This document shows, piece after piece, positions 13,310 through 25,000 of a stretch of 64,000 bases of DNA. A model generated the notes under the pieces. That model saw only the letters and a list, made by a program, of their open reading frames with translations, was not told the origin of the DNA and did no database searches. Positions within the stretch are counted from its first letter, which is position 1, and the number at the start of each line of letters is the position of its first letter. Position numbers and translations under genes: made by a program. Origin of the DNA: Diatrype stigma (Eukaryota; Ascomycota; Sordariomycetes; Xylariales; Diatrypaceae); contig JAKJXP020000011.1 in assembly GCA_022225965.2 (NCBI GenBank), positions 434,001 to 498,000 of the forward strand, in the 5' to 3' direction.

Positions 13310-13851
13310 GTTTTGAACGGGGAATTGATAGGAAAAGCTCCCTCTGGTGCGAAAAGAAAGCGCCAGGTGTCTCTCGCAACTTGTACATATTAGACATCAG
13401 GAAAGATACCCTCTCGTGTGAATAAGTGTCGAGAATATTATTATGTGAACATGCACTAGGTGACGAGGCTCTCAAGCAGTTGCCCCTGCAGCCCAAATGC
13501 AGGTGGCTTACGAAGTAAGCCACTGCAGATAGAGCATCCCTAAGTGCTTGACCCCTGAAAGATGTACATCTGGGGAGAGTTTTGGGAACTCGTACTACAC
13601 ATGCATCGCGACTTGGAAATGTATGGTTTCGAGAATATAGATCTTCTCGCCATTATAAAACGCTATCAATGCTATCTACGTCTAAAAATCGTCCGCTAAT
13701 GTTTTGCACATATCTTGTCTATCGTCCACAATCCATCATGCATCAATCCTCGGCTCGACCCTACTCCACTCGCCGAGTGTTTCCTCGTGAGGAGTCATGG
13801 GCATGCAACCTTCCAAGCAAAGCACACCTTTCCACATTCCACATCCCTAGT
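13310..13851. other. Convergent 3' spacer
   Basis: This 540-bp gap lies between the stop codons of two convergent secreted-protein genes and probably holds both 3' UTRs. I see no gene or notable repeat. Confidence 0.5.
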
Positions 13852-14371
13852 CTAGCAGACGGAGGTGCTGGCCGTGAAGTTGGCCGGGCCGGTGTAGCGC
13901 TGGTCCTGGACGGAGCCGTTGTCGTCGACAGTGAGCTCGTCGGCGGCGATGCTGTGGCAGTAGGTGATGTTGCTGCGGGCGTTGAAGGGGAAGCTGATCT
14001 TGAAGTTGAGACCGCCGGCCTCGACCTTGTCGATGCTCCAGGTGTAGGCCACGTTGTCCGGGCAGGCTCCGTTCGCCACGGCCGGCAGGGAGTCGGGGCC
14101 CTGGACGAACGCCGAGCAGTGGCTGGGAGACAGCGACGGGTCGCTGGTGACCTCGAAGGCGTAGCTGAAGTCACACAATGTTAGCATCACGGATCGCTTG
14201 TTGCGCACGAGATGCTGGGGGCGCATATGTATGTAGTACTTACTTGCACATCACAGAGTGAGGGACACAGCTGGCAGTGAAAGCGCCAATCTGGATCTCG
14301 GTGCTCTGCTTCTTCTGGAGCGAGGCTCCGGAAGCGAGGGTGGCAAGAGCGGCGACAGCGGCGAACTTCAT
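13852..14371 (-). CDS. Small Cys-rich secreted protein (AA1/Hrip1-like?)
   Basis: Exons on the minus strand 14371-14244 and 14164-13852 give 146 aa. The intron has a GTAAGT donor, a GCTAACA branch site and a CAG acceptor. A short signal peptide (MKFAAVAALATLASGAS) is followed by about 125 mature residues with six cysteines: CVPHSVMC near the N-terminus, two in the middle, a late TYC, and a terminal Cys directly before the stop. The IQIGAFTASCVPHSVMCNY opening resembles small fungal secreted proteins of the Alternaria AA1-like/Hrip1 group, some of which elicit plant responses; that link is tentative. It could equally be an unassigned effector-like protein. A TATA-like box lies at 14527-14535, 156 bp before the ATG. 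Confidence 0.72.
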
Positions 14372-14526
14372 GTTGGCGGTGATGGTTGGTTTTGGGGGGT
14401 GATATTAATTATTAATATATAATTGTTGAGTTGTTACAGAAGTGTTGATAGTTGTCTGAACGAGGGACTTTGCTGATGGGATGATGAGATGGAAAACGGA
14501 ATATTGGAGGCAAGCGAGCCGCGCCT

Positions 14527-14535
14527 CTTTATACC
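14527..14535 (-). promoter_or_regulatory. TATA-like box of the small secreted-protein gene
   Basis: Reading on the minus strand, GGTATAAAG lies 156 bp upstream of the ATG at 14371. The distance allows a 5' leader of roughly 100 nt or more. Confidence 0.45.
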
Positions 14536-15016
14536 TATGATGGGGCTGGATCACGATCATGCCAACAGGCGTCTAGACTAGACGTTTCCCCTGGAATCCT
14601 CACTTCGGGTGTTGGCTGTTCAGCGCTGTGGGGGCCGCCATGGGGGCGATCTTCTCGTATCCGCCGGCATTGGAAAGCTATGACCTCATCGCAAGGCCGG
14701 CGCCCCCTGATTAGATCCACGCTATAGGTAGTTAAGTTACTTATGCACCCCTGTGTCTTGGTAGCATCGCAATGCTTTACTAAGTATGAAACTTCCTGAC
14801 TTCCAATAGGCTTATAGGGAGGGACCTCATGCCTACTACAGTAGTACTACAGCCTACCTATCAGCTCATGTAGGTACAATACCTACCATAGAGATACGTA
14901 AACCCAGCGAATGGATTAGCACAACGTCGTGCCGATATACACATGTCGCGCAGTCCTTTCTCACTCACCCCCTTCGTACCCGTAACCCCTTTGATCGCAC
15001 GGGTATGAGCCATCGT

Positions 15017-15060
15017 CAGCATGGACGCCAGCATAGACGCCAGCATAGACGCCAGCAGAG
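15017..15060. repeat. 12-bp tandem repeat
   Basis: Three near-identical copies of CAGCATAGACGC (first copy with GG for AG) are followed by a partial fourth. It is a short minisatellite in a spacer. Confidence 0.8.
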
Positions 15061-16114
15061 CAGAGACGGCTATCGGCCTGACAGCTAACGGCTAACCCCG
15101 TCAGTGCCAATGACAGTGTTGACCCCAGCCGTGGCCCTCTGCCTGCCGAATCGCCGATGCTTGTCAGCTCACTCATCTAGCGGCGACATCTCCACTCTCC
15201 AGTGTTCCACTCTTACGGCATCTCTTAGTTAGCCGTCTCGAGACGGGCGTTCCCGGTTGGGGGCGCAGTAACTAACCTGACCTCACGAGACTTGTTGACG
15301 TTCGGCATAAACTTGTCTAATTATTCATTATTCGCCTCCTCGTATTTTCCATTTAGCCATTGCTGGCGCCATTTGAAGGTGAAAACCATTTACCATAGCC
15401 TCGTTTCATACGTCACAAGAGATGTTGATTATAATCGCCCCAGATGTAACGTACCATTTGGTTAGGTACCATTCGCTGATGGCTATTTTTTCCACTGCCG
15501 GGCCCACGACGCCAAGAATGGTCGCATCCCCACAGAATCTTGCCCAGGAGCTCTGGAATCGGGACTGGACTCAAGGAGACTCAAGACGGCTAAGGGGGCT
15601 TTCACGATCAATTTCCAGAGACTCCTCTGGATTTCTAGCGGTGTGCATATACACATTTATGTCCCGGGTATTATCAGGTATTCGTGCACATGATGGGACA
15701 CTGATGAGAACTTGAGTACTTCTCATCTATGCCTGACATTCATGAAACTCCAGTAGCAACGAATCTATCTGCCTTCATTGGCTCGGAATGCGATACATAC
15801 TCGCATGATACTAAGAGCAGCGACAATTTCAATCCACAGCCGGCTTCAGATGGATCTTACCATTCTTATTCGCTTTGAGAAGAGCAGGATGCTTTCGGCT
15901 AGTATTGCAACGACCACTCAATGGCGAGAATTTCGCTCACCTCTAAACATATCTGATGCACTGGGACGTTCGCTTGAGTCGACGATGAACCGTGAATCTG
16001 GTCAAGGCGGTCTGTCTAGCTATATGGCTAAAATGGCTGTCACGCGACGAATGCACCATGGAGTTGTTCACCGCCCAAATAATATCGAGATTCGAGAGGG
16101 AGAGGCTTGTGTTG

Positions 16115-17662
16115 TCAAGCGGACTCAATCAATCCAGTATCGGGGCCCTTGGGTGAAGTCGGAGCCCAGTGAGGACCAGCCGCGTTGCTGGGTTTCCGAG
16201 GATCGAAGTCGAACCGGTCGGGCAATTTCATCCCAAGATTCTGTGCCCACTGGGTTGCCACAACGCTCACACCGTCTCTGAGGAGCCACGCATCGTCGGT
16301 CTGGAATTGCCAGTCCTCTACTTTTGCCCGCATCTCCTTCAGCACGGGCTCGAATTCCGGCTTTCCTGCTAGGTTGTTCACTTCCTCCGGATCATTCTCC
16401 AGGTCGAAAAGCTCCTCGGGCCCCCGGAAAATGTAGTCTTGTAGTCGACGCCGACCGAGCATCACCTCCGGGGTATCGGATTGGTCTGCGGGAAGCGAGG
16501 TAGCGTTCCGGATGCCTTCCCAGCTCAGACTGCCGTACAAATCGCTTGCGAAGGGAAAGTCGAGCCGCCAGGCCATGTTCCGGTGGTACTTGTACCGATG
16601 GTTCCGCATGAAGCGGGTTGGCCAGTAGTTCTGGACTTCGTGGAAGGTGTGCGAACCAAAGACGTGTTGTTTCCACCTTTCGGGCGGCAGTAATTCACTC
16701 TCACCGAGTATCCGGAGAAAGGGGGTGCCCAGTCTAGGTGGAGAGGTTTCCGTGTTGGAAGTCTTGCCATCGCTGTCTTTAGCACCTGCCCATTCAATAC
16801 ATGTAGGCAAGATGTCAAGGAAGGAGATCATGTTGGGATTTACGATGCCCGACTGGGCGCCAGGCTGGCGCACTATGAGAGGTAGCCTCACACCGGCGTC
16901 GTACAAGGTGGTCTTGGAGTTGAGAAACGGGGAGCCGTTATCGCTGACAAAGATCACCAGGGTGTTCTTTTCTAGATCGCGTTTCTCTAGCTCCGAGAGA
17001 ATGAGCCCGACACCGATGTCCGCCCGGCTGATCGACTTATAGTACTCGACAAGCTCTCTTCGTAGCTCCGGAACATCGCTGATGAAAGGAGGTATGTCGA
17101 CCTCGCCAGTCTTGTAATTGGGCATACTGATATCCTTCACATCATCGTCATCGTTCCCAAAGCCGCCTCGCGTCTCATCGCGATGCGGATCTCGCAATCC
17201 GATCGTCAGATGGAACGGCTGACTCGCCTCAGCTGCCTTGTCAAAGAACTGGCCTGCCTCATCTGCCACTTGTCGCACATCCCGGGTGAGGCTCGGGCTG
17301 TACCAGTGCCACGGGTAGACGTCCCGGGGCCCTACATGCACCTTGCCGATGATGCCAGTGTAATACGCCAGGTTGTGAAAGACTCGCGGTGCCGTTTCGA
17401 TGTGTTCGTGGGTTTGGAAATGGCACCACCCATGTGCGAGTCCATACTGCCCATTCTGGTGCGTGTGGAGCCCGGTATATATTGTTGACCGACTGCCACT
17501 GCACGATGCCGTACTGGCAAAGGCATTTGTGAATCTAGTCCCTTGGGCCGCAAGTCGGTCGACATGGGGAGTCTGGATTGCTGTGAGACCGTAACAACCG
17601 AGCATGAGGCCCAGGTCGTCGGCCACTATGAGTAACACATTTCGCTGTTCCTTGGAAGTCAT
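16115..17662 (-). CDS. Sulfatase family protein (N-sulfoglucosamine sulfohydrolase-like)
   Basis: A single exon of 515 aa; the frame extends to a GTG at 17671 but the ATG is at 17662. The N-terminal VLLIVADDLG block supplies the two metal-binding Asp residues (about 15-16). The formylglycine site is ASTASCSGSRS with Cys54 and Arg58. GKVHVG (Lys107, His109), LRDPH and a late SDNGSP block complete the sulfatase active-site set. There is no signal peptide, so the product looks cytosolic. The hexapeptide has Gly where the classical CxPxR/CxAxR motif has Pro or Ala, so conversion of Cys54 is uncertain. The likely role is cleavage of a sulfate ester or sulfamate, possibly for sulfur scavenging; the substrate is unknown. 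It sits 1.9 kb from the MFS transporter gene, with the repeat region between them. Confidence 0.85.
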   Translation of the reverse strand: MTSKEQRNVLLIVADDLGLMLGCYGLTAIQTPHVDRLAAQGTRFTNAFASTASCSGSRSTIYTGLHTHQNGQYGLAHGWCHFQTHEHIETAPRVFHNLAYYTGIIGKVHVGPRDVYPWHWYSPSLTRDVRQVADEAGQFFDKAAEASQPFHLTIGLRDPHRDETRGGFGNDDDDVKDISMPNYKTGEVDIPPFISDVPELRRELVEYYKSISRADIGVGLILSELEKRDLEKNTLVIFVSDNGSPFLNSKTTLYDAGVRLPLIVRQPGAQSGIVNPNMISFLDILPTCIEWAGAKDSDGKTSNTETSPPRLGTPFLRILGESELLPPERWKQHVFGSHTFHEVQNYWPTRFMRNHRYKYHRNMAWRLDFPFASDLYGSLSWEGIRNATSLPADQSDTPEVMLGRRRLQDYIFRGPEELFDLENDPEEVNNLAGKPEFEPVLKEMRAKVEDWQFQTDDAWLLRDGVSVVATQWAQNLGMKLPDRFDFDPRKPSNAAGPHWAPTSPKGPDTGLIESA

Positions 17663-18480
17663 GGTGCCCACGGTTGGTAGGTATGGTAAGCAATCATTGA
17701 CGCGTCTGATGAATCAAGCAACAGGTATATGAGATGATATATGCCAAAATAAAGTAGAAAGTCTACAGTGTCGGACGATTGCGTGCTGCTGTATTTGATG
17801 CTCGGACTCGTTTCGGATCTTGAGTGTGGGGTTGATCGCCTTAGCAAGGTTAGCGATGGAGGAGAAGCCGAAGCCCCCTATTCTCAGTCTCCGATCCCGC
17901 ATTCCGTCATTTTTATGGGGCAACTCCGTGTCATTATAAATGTGCTGTGCAAATTACATACCGAAGGAGCTTTGACAATGTTAGCTGTTCAAATTGACTT
18001 GAAAAGAATGTCCCTCATTCGACAGCTCGTGGCCGGAGTCCTATTTCGATGGTCAGCAGTCTTGCAGCTGAATAAAGTACGCACAAAGTAGGAGAGAAGT
18101 CTTCGGAGGACTGGCTAACCTTACCAGGGACAACATGAAGCAACTGGTCGATGTCGATGTAGATGTTCCTGTGGTGCTTCAAAAGGTAGGGGTTAATTGG
18201 CCGACTAGAATATTTATACCGGTGCCTGTCACATTATCATGTCAATATCACTTGTTGAACCTAGAGGCCGCGTTTTTATTACTGAACATTTGTACATCTA
18301 AGGAAAGCTTTGAAACAGCTTTCGTTGCATAGATACTGAAGTTTCGTATAAGTAAGCCAACGACAAATCCGAATGCGAGCATTTTCTTATACCCGCTGGC
18401 GCCGGCTCCGCGCTTCGCGAGGAGATTTGGTTCCAAGGTCATAAGGGAACTGCCTTTTGCCCGATTACCGATAAGCTAGG
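17663..18480. other. Sulfatase promoter and spacer
   Basis: This is the upstream region of the sulfatase gene. Plus-strand frames at 17768-18091 and 18135-18332 carry no recognisable domain and no splice signals of quality. From about 18390 the sequence changes to a GC-rich repeat block. Confidence 0.4.
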
Positions 18481-18488
18481 CTCAGTCT

Positions 18489-18870
18489 TTTGTTCTTCTT
18501 TCCCTAGCAGCTTCTTTCCGGCCAGCTTCTTCCCTAGTTCCCCCCGGCCAGTCCCGTCCCCCCGGCCAGTGCTTCTTCCGGGCTAGCTCCGTTCCGGCCA
18601 GCCCCTTCCGGCCAGCCCCCTTTCGGCTAGCCCCTGCGGGCTAGCTCCGCCCCGTACAGCTTCTTCCGGGCCAGCTATGTATGGGGCCAGCTGTACGGGG
18701 CAGACCCTCCTAAGCCAGCCTTTTCCGGGTCCGCCAGTACCGTTTTAATTGGGAACTAGGCCATTACTGTTCCAAGAAAGCCCAGCCATGCCAGCTTCTC
18801 TCTTGCCAATTCTTTTCCTGCCAGTTCTTTCCTGCCAATGCCGTTCCAACAAAGCCAGTTCCAACACGTG
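18489..18870. repeat. GC-rich degenerate minisatellite (GGCCAG units)
   Basis: The block reiterates CCGGCCAG or CGGGCTAG cores separated by CTTCTTC, CCCCTTC or CTCCGCCCC spacers, roughly every 17-25 bp, for about 380 bp. Copies carry frequent GGCCAG to GGCTAG changes (C to T). There is no open frame through it. It is distinct in composition from both flanks and may be a relic of a tandem or mobile sequence. Confidence 0.7.
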
Positions 18871-19119
18871 AGGCCCCTCCGCACCGAAGGAGCACAACCG
18901 CCCAAGTGTTAAGTGCCAAGGGCCGCCAAAAGCTTCCGGTGCCAGCTGCTACTTCTTTGCCGCCCCCGGCCGGAGCTGGCCCGTTCCAGTCCGGCTAGGT
19001 GGCTGGCCCCTTTAGTTGAAGCTGGCCCGAGCCGGTCCAAGCCCCTAATCGGAACTGACTGGTGCCTCTTAGCGTAGAGCTGGTCCGGCCAGGTGGCTGC
19101 AATCGCTAATAAGTGCCAG

Positions 19120-19300
19120 CAGCTAAATACCAGCAACAACTAAGTAACAGCAGCAACTAAGTGACAGCAGGTAAATAAGCAGCGGCAGCAGCAGCAGCTG
19201 CAGTAGATATTGGCAGCAGCGGCGGCAGCAGTGGCGGCAGGGGCGGCGGCAGCGGCGGCGGCTGGTGTGGCAGGGGCGGCAGCATAGCAAAGGCCTGGCA
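19120..19300. repeat. CAG/GGCGGCAG-rich microsatellite region
   Basis: Imperfect CAG, GCAGCAG and GGCGGCAG triplet repeats follow two copies of a CAGCAACTAAGT phrase. On the minus strand this reads as Cys/Arg-rich shadow frames, which I do not treat as genes. Confidence 0.75.
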
Positions 19301-19571
19301 GCTGGCTCCATCTAACTCAAAGAGCGATATGATAACCCTTCGTTTTATTACGGTATAAAGAAGCTTATGACCTACGTTAATACTTGGGCAGCCTTCTCGT
19401 TGTTATGCAGCGACGCCATGAATGCGAAAGTCTGGGGTAATTCTCTTGTGCTCTAATTGGTTGGAACAGGTTGGCTATGGCTTAATAAAATGTAAAAGAC
19501 TTAGACATATCTCCCAAGTCATAGCTACTACACAGCACTACCAATGATCCGAGATCGGCCCGTGTCTAGTA

Positions 19572-21360
19572 TCAGTATGCGTAAAAGTTGATAGCTTCGT
19601 TGTCCGCAGCGCGGATCTTCCTGTTGGCCCTGACCAGGATCCACCGCATCACCCAGGCCGTGAGGACGACGGCGGCGGAGAAGCCGACGCTGCCCAGCAT
19701 GGCCGGGCGGAAGAGGGGCGCGGTATCGTCGTTCCATAGGTAGGGCGTGTAGACGAAGGAGAGGTTGCCCAGCGAGTTGACGATGGCGATCGCCGCGGCC
19801 TTCTTCTCGTCCGTCTGCCCCACCGTGGCGGCCGTCCAGGCCAGCGTGATGTTGTTGACGCCGTACGTGGCGCCGACGAACACGACCATGGCGAAGTAGC
19901 GCGCGCCGATGTTGTACGTGGCCGTCGCCAGCACGAAGCCGAAGACGGCGAACGCCTTGGAGATGGTGATGTGCCACGTGCGCTCGTTGAATCGACCAGA
20001 CGACCACGACACGAAGATGGAGACGAACGAGGAGACGAGGTAGGGCGGGCACGTCAGCACGAGCGTCACCGTGGTGCTGAAGCCTAGGGACTTGACCGCC
20101 GTGGGTAGGTAGTTCTTGAAGTTGTTGGCCGACAGGTGGAGGTTGACCATCAGGGCGAAGACCCAGGTGCGGTAGTCCTTGGCGGCGTCCCACAAGCCCA
20201 CCCACGTGCTCGATGCCACGCGCTTGTTTGTCGTGTCGCGGGCGATGCGGTCATGGGCCAGTTGTCTCTCCTCTTCGGTGAGCCAGCGTGTCTGCAGGGG
20301 CGTGTCGGGGAGGAGGAAATAAGAAGCCGCAGCGACACCAACTGTGAAAGGGGAAATATTATTAGCACTTCTGAAGACGATCGAGCAATGACGGCAAGGT
20401 AAGACTTACCGGTCACGACTCCTTGGATCAGGAAGAGCCATCTCCATCCTGAGAGGCCACGTGCTCCATCCAGTCCGGCAAACACGCCAGCTGCGATCAA
20501 CCCCGAAAAGGTGCTAGCCATCATGTTGCCGGTATAAAAGATAGAAAGCCGGGTCGCACTCTCCTTCCTCGTATAGAACAGACTGATCAAATATATACCA
20601 CCAGGGTAAAAGGGGGCCTCCGTCAAACCAAGGACGAGTCTGTGTAAGTTAGTATCTGGTTCAATAGGGCGCTGTAGCGCTCCCTATGCAGGGGTTATAT
20701 GCAATGGGTGGCAAGACCGGATCCTGGAAAACTAAATACTAAATACTTACCTACACGCTAGCATACCATGATAGCTAGTCACTTTACACATGAGGGTGGA
20801 CACAATAGCCCAGGCCATCATCCATCCAGATAGATACTGCGATGGCCTGAACCTCGTGACAAGCATGTTCGAAGGAATCTGGCCGGCAAGATAACTATTC
20901 GAAGCTCTATCGTCAGCACGGCGGACTGGATTCATGATAATGTCCCAGCTCGAGATTTACTCACCCCACGAAGAACACGCTGATGCAAGTGTTATATTGC
21001 GAGCTGGTCATGTTCAGCTCCTCGGACATGTTGTTGAGCTTGCCGTTGACCACCGCGTTGCGGTCGAGGAAGTTGAGGAAATACATCAACCACAAGATCG
21101 GCTAGCACCCCATCCCCGGTTCAGCATGTGTCTCATCTTAGAACATGGGCCATATAGAAATGTGTTTATACCAGCATATACCAGTCAAGCTTCTTCACCA
21201 AGGCGATCTCCTTCGGATCGGTCTTCGCGAAGGATCCAAACCTGTCTGGCTGTTGGACATGCTTCTTGGGGTCGTCGCCGAAGTTGTCTTGGACTACCAT
21301 TTCTACTTCCTCTCTCACCGACGTAGCTGATGGCCGGGGCGAGGATTTCTTATCAGCCAT
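19572..21360 (-). CDS. MFS transporter, Dal5-like anion:cation symporter family
   Basis: Five exons on the minus strand (21360-21172, 21101-20965, 20894-20751, 20639-20410, 20341-19572) give 489 aa. Every junction has a GT-AG pair and the phases close. After a hydrophilic N-terminus (KKHVQQPDRFGSFAKTDP) come about 12 membrane helices. LNFLDRNAVVNGKLNNM in TM1 and its loop, FRPSQYLSGWMMAWA in TM4 and GLTEAPFYPGGIYLIS in TM5 are hallmarks of the fungal allantoate/nicotinate-type (Dal5/Tna1) MFS group. It should move an anionic small molecule across the plasma membrane. It is divergent from the NRPS-like gene with a 640-bp shared promoter, so export or uptake of a product or precursor of that enzyme is a reasonable inference. 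Confidence 0.88.
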
Positions 21361-22000
21361 CGTGTATATGAAATCGGTGATCGTGCTGGTAATTTGGAGA
21401 TATTGTGTAGTCTACAGAATAGACCGCGGGAGGGAATGGGATATCTGTCACTGAGTAGCAAAAAGCGGAGAGCTTGTAGTATAACTAGCTGGGGCTTTTA
21501 TAGACGTGATGCCCAGTCTGCCAGTACGACTATAGTCCAAACAAGCCTCGCCAACCCTACCAAGAAATCCGGGGAATTCACAACCGACCCATACTGGCCT
21601 GCCGTATACGCGCGTAGCAGTATAGACGGAGCTCATGTGGAGTTTGGACCTGCTGTGGAGACGATATAAGCTTTACCCTAAAGTTTGTTATAGAAGATCG
21701 TCCAACCCCGCAGCCTGTTCCGGTGGAGGAGGCATTACCTTCCAGGATTGCAGCATCATCGGCTTCGCTGGTTGGTGCGAAAACTTGCCTCCACCATGCG
21801 GAGAAGTGGCTCGGCCTGGGAGCTCGCGACTATATACTCGGTTAGATATTGCCGTTAAGCTCTCCCCCCATGTTTGATAGGCCGATCCAGAACCGAGATC
21901 GACTTATAAAAACGTCGAGATGAAATAGAACGTCGTATCACAGATAGAGAGATCCCTCCTTGATGCGGCCAAGCAGAAAGAGTTGGTTGTTTAATTCGCC
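21361..22000. promoter_or_regulatory. Shared divergent promoter of MFS and NRPS-like genes
   Basis: These 640 bp separate two divergently read start codons. The region includes a CGG-N10-CCG palindrome at 21839-21854, a TATA-like TTATAAAAA at 21904-21912 about 90 bp before the NRPS-like ATG, and an inverted GGTGGAGG/CCTCCACC pair at 21722-21729 and 21788-21795. The arrangement favours co-regulation. Confidence 0.55.
21839..21854. promoter_or_regulatory. CGG-N10-CCG candidate Zn2Cys6 site
   Basis: CGG and CCG half sites face each other 10 bp apart in the divergent promoter, the geometry bound by many fungal Zn2Cys6 dimers. It is a single occurrence and could be chance. Confidence 0.35.
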
Positions 22001-25000
22001 ATGTCGACGACCACTGTTACTATCGCTCCTGAGGCCCATGCCTCGGCGAGGCCCCAGAAGCTGTCTGTTGAGCATATGGGGCCTATACACACCCTCGATG
22101 AGCTAATCAGACATCGTGCATACGAGATGGGGGATTCTCCCCTGATCGGCTACCCCAAAGAGTCACTTCTGGATTTCGAAGAGCACAGCGCGCGGGCCGT
22201 AGATCGATACGTGGATGCTGCCGTCCAGAAACTCCAGGAGTTAGGTTTACCGCCCGTCGTAAGTCCCCGGCAACGGCGGTCTTCTCTTTCTGACGTGGTG
22301 TTGAGAGATGCATGCATGCTGATTAGTCATTATCTGACAAGGACCCCACGGCAGACAAGGCCCCCGTGGTCGGGATCTTGGCCCAGTCGGGTTTGCATGT
22401 TGTCATCACGATCATAGCCCTGACCCGCCTGGGCTACGCGGCCTTCCTGATTTCGATCAGGCTCGCAAGCCCGGCTATCGACCGGCTGCTCACCTTGACC
22501 GGCTGCAGCACTATACTCACCAACCCGGGCTTTCACGCTACCCTGGCCGAGGTGCCGAAGGAGAGAAATCTCACTTTGATCCCGCTCATCTCTCACTCGG
22601 ACTATTACGGCAAGGACGCGCCGGTGTTTGCGCGCGAGTATGACCCGGACCATGAGAGCAAGAAGGTCGCCGTCATCCTCCACTCTTCCGGGTCTACCGG
22701 GATGCCCAAGCCCATCTACCTGACCCACCGTAGCTGCATAGGTGCATTTGCCCTCAACATGAACAGGCGGGCGCTTCTCACCTCGCCCCTGTTCCACAGC
22801 CACGGATTCTACGAGGTGTTCCGGTCGATTTTCTCGAGAAAGCCCATCTACCTCGCCAACTATGCCTTGCCGCTGACCCGGCAGAGCGTGACGAGGATGG
22901 TGGAGCACGTCAAGCCGCAGCTCTTCCACTGCGTGCCGTACGTGCTGAAGCTCCTCGCGGAGTCGGAGCAGGGGATACGGGCCCTAGCCAGTGTCGAGGT
23001 CGTGCTGTATGCGGGGAGCAGCTGCCCCGACGACCTCGGCGATCTACTAGTCAAGCGTGGGGTGTTCCTCGTCGCCAACTATGGAGCGTAAGTCCTATCA
23101 CTGGGTGTCAATCGAGCCCCGTCCTGCTTGCCCACCGTGTGTAAAAGTCCTAACACATGGCACAGTACCGAGACAGGCAGATTGATGAACTCCGACCGGC
23201 CGGAGGGCGACGATCATTGGAACTACCTGCGCCTGCTGGAACCCGCAAAGAAATATGTTCTGATGGACGAGATATCACCCGGTCTCTACGAATGTGTGGC
23301 GCTGGATGGTCTGCCATCTAAGAGCACTGTCAACTCCGACAACCCGCCGGGATCCTTCCGGACGCGAGACCTCTTCGCGCCGCACAGCACTAAACCCGGC
23401 CTGTGGAAGTACGTTTGCCGGCTCGACGACCGCTTCACCCTGATCAACGGCGAGAAGGTCTTGCCCATCTCGATCGAAGGCCGTATCCGTCAAGAGGAGC
23501 ACGTGAAAGAGGCCGTCGTTTTCGGTGAGGGCCGGAGCTATCCGGGCGTCCTAGTCGTCCGGGCCGACTCCGTCGCTCACCTGTCGGACGAGGAGTTCCT
23601 GGACCGTGTCTGGCCGGCCGTAGAGTCGGCGAACTCCCGAGCAGAGACCTTCGCCCGCATCCCCAGAGAGCTGGTCGTGGTCCTCCCCGCCGACGCGGAG
23701 TACCCCAAGACGGACAAGGGGACCTTCATCCGCGTTCCCACCTGCAAGAAGTTCGAGCCCGAGATCGAGGCCGCCTACGACAAGTTCGAAAACGAAAAGG
23801 GCGGGAGCCTGAACCTCTCCGGCCCGGAACTCGAAGACTACCTGCTGCGTCGGCTGAAGGAGCGGTTCGGGGTCGAGCTGTCCGCGGAGGCGGACTTCTT
23901 CGCCTCGGGCGTGGACAGTCTCCAGAGCATCCAGATGTGGAACTTGATCAAGAGGGAGATCGACCTCGGGGGCAACCAGGCGAAGCTGAGCCAGAACGCC
24001 CTTTACGAGACTGGGAGCATCCAGGGGCTGGCTAGACACCTGGAGGCGCTGAGGGCAGGGGAGGAGACCGCGGCCGACGAGATAGAGAAGATGCAGGAGC
24101 TGATCAGCAAATACTCTTCGTTCGAGCCGCATGTCCCTGGGACTGCTCCCAGGCCGGAGAAAGAGCTTGTCGTAAGTCAGGCACTCGAGACTTCATCCAC
24201 TCTGTAGTTCTTTGACCGCTGACCGATATCCCGTGATCTTGTAGTTGTTGACGGGTGTTACCGGCGGTCTAGGGGCCCATGTGCTGGCACAACTGGTATC
24301 GCGACCTAGCGTCTCGGCCGTCTGGGCCCTGGTGCGCGCCCCCACCGACGCCGCGGCATTCGAGCGCGTCGCCAAGTCGCTCTCAGCCCGCGGTATCCGC
24401 CTCTCGCCCGAGGAGCAGAGCAAAGTGGTCGCACTGGCTTGCGACCTCGGCCGGGCCGACGACTTCGGCCTCAGCCCGCCGCGGCTCGCGGAGCTGCGGG
24501 AGAAGCTCACGCTCGTGGTCCACAGCGCCTGGGCCGTCAACTTCAACATCACGGTGCAGAGCTTCGAGGACCAGCACATCCGCGCCACGCACAGCCTGAT
24601 CCAGCTGTGTCTGCGGACGCGGACGCCCGAACCCGCCCGCTTCTTCTTCTGCTCGTCCGTGTCGGCCGCCGGCGGCACGCCGCGCCCGGGCACCGTGCTG
24701 GAACGCTCCGTCGAAGACCCTGCGCATGCGCAGGGGACCGGGTACGGGCGGTCCAAGTACGTGACCGAGCATATTGTGCGCAATGCGGCGGCGGAGGCGG
24801 GCGCGCATGCGAGAGTCTTCCGCATCGGGCAGCTGATCGGGGACACCAAGGTCGGCGAGTGGAACGCGACGGAGGGCGTGCCGATGACAATACAAACGGC
24901 CGTTACACTCGGCGCCCTTCCGACACTCGATGAGGTAAGTGCATTATCCGACCTAGTTGACACGGTGCCTCCATGCTGGCAATTAAGTACGTACTAACGA

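Larger units (their letters stand above)
14372..16114. other. Promoter and intergenic spacer
   Basis: The spacer lies upstream of the small secreted-protein gene and downstream of the sulfatase. It contains a 12-bp tandem repeat at 15017-15060 and AT-rich tracts at 14401-14430. Open frames at 15422-15715 and 15778-16281 on the plus strand show no domain, and the latter overlaps the 3' end of the sulfatase. I call no gene. Confidence 0.45.

Noticed and set aside
22343..22354. The CACGGCAG acceptor at 22353-22354 for the first intron of the NRPS-like gene
   Set aside because: It gives the wrong phase; the TTAG at 22325-22326 keeps frame into DKAPVVGILAQSG.
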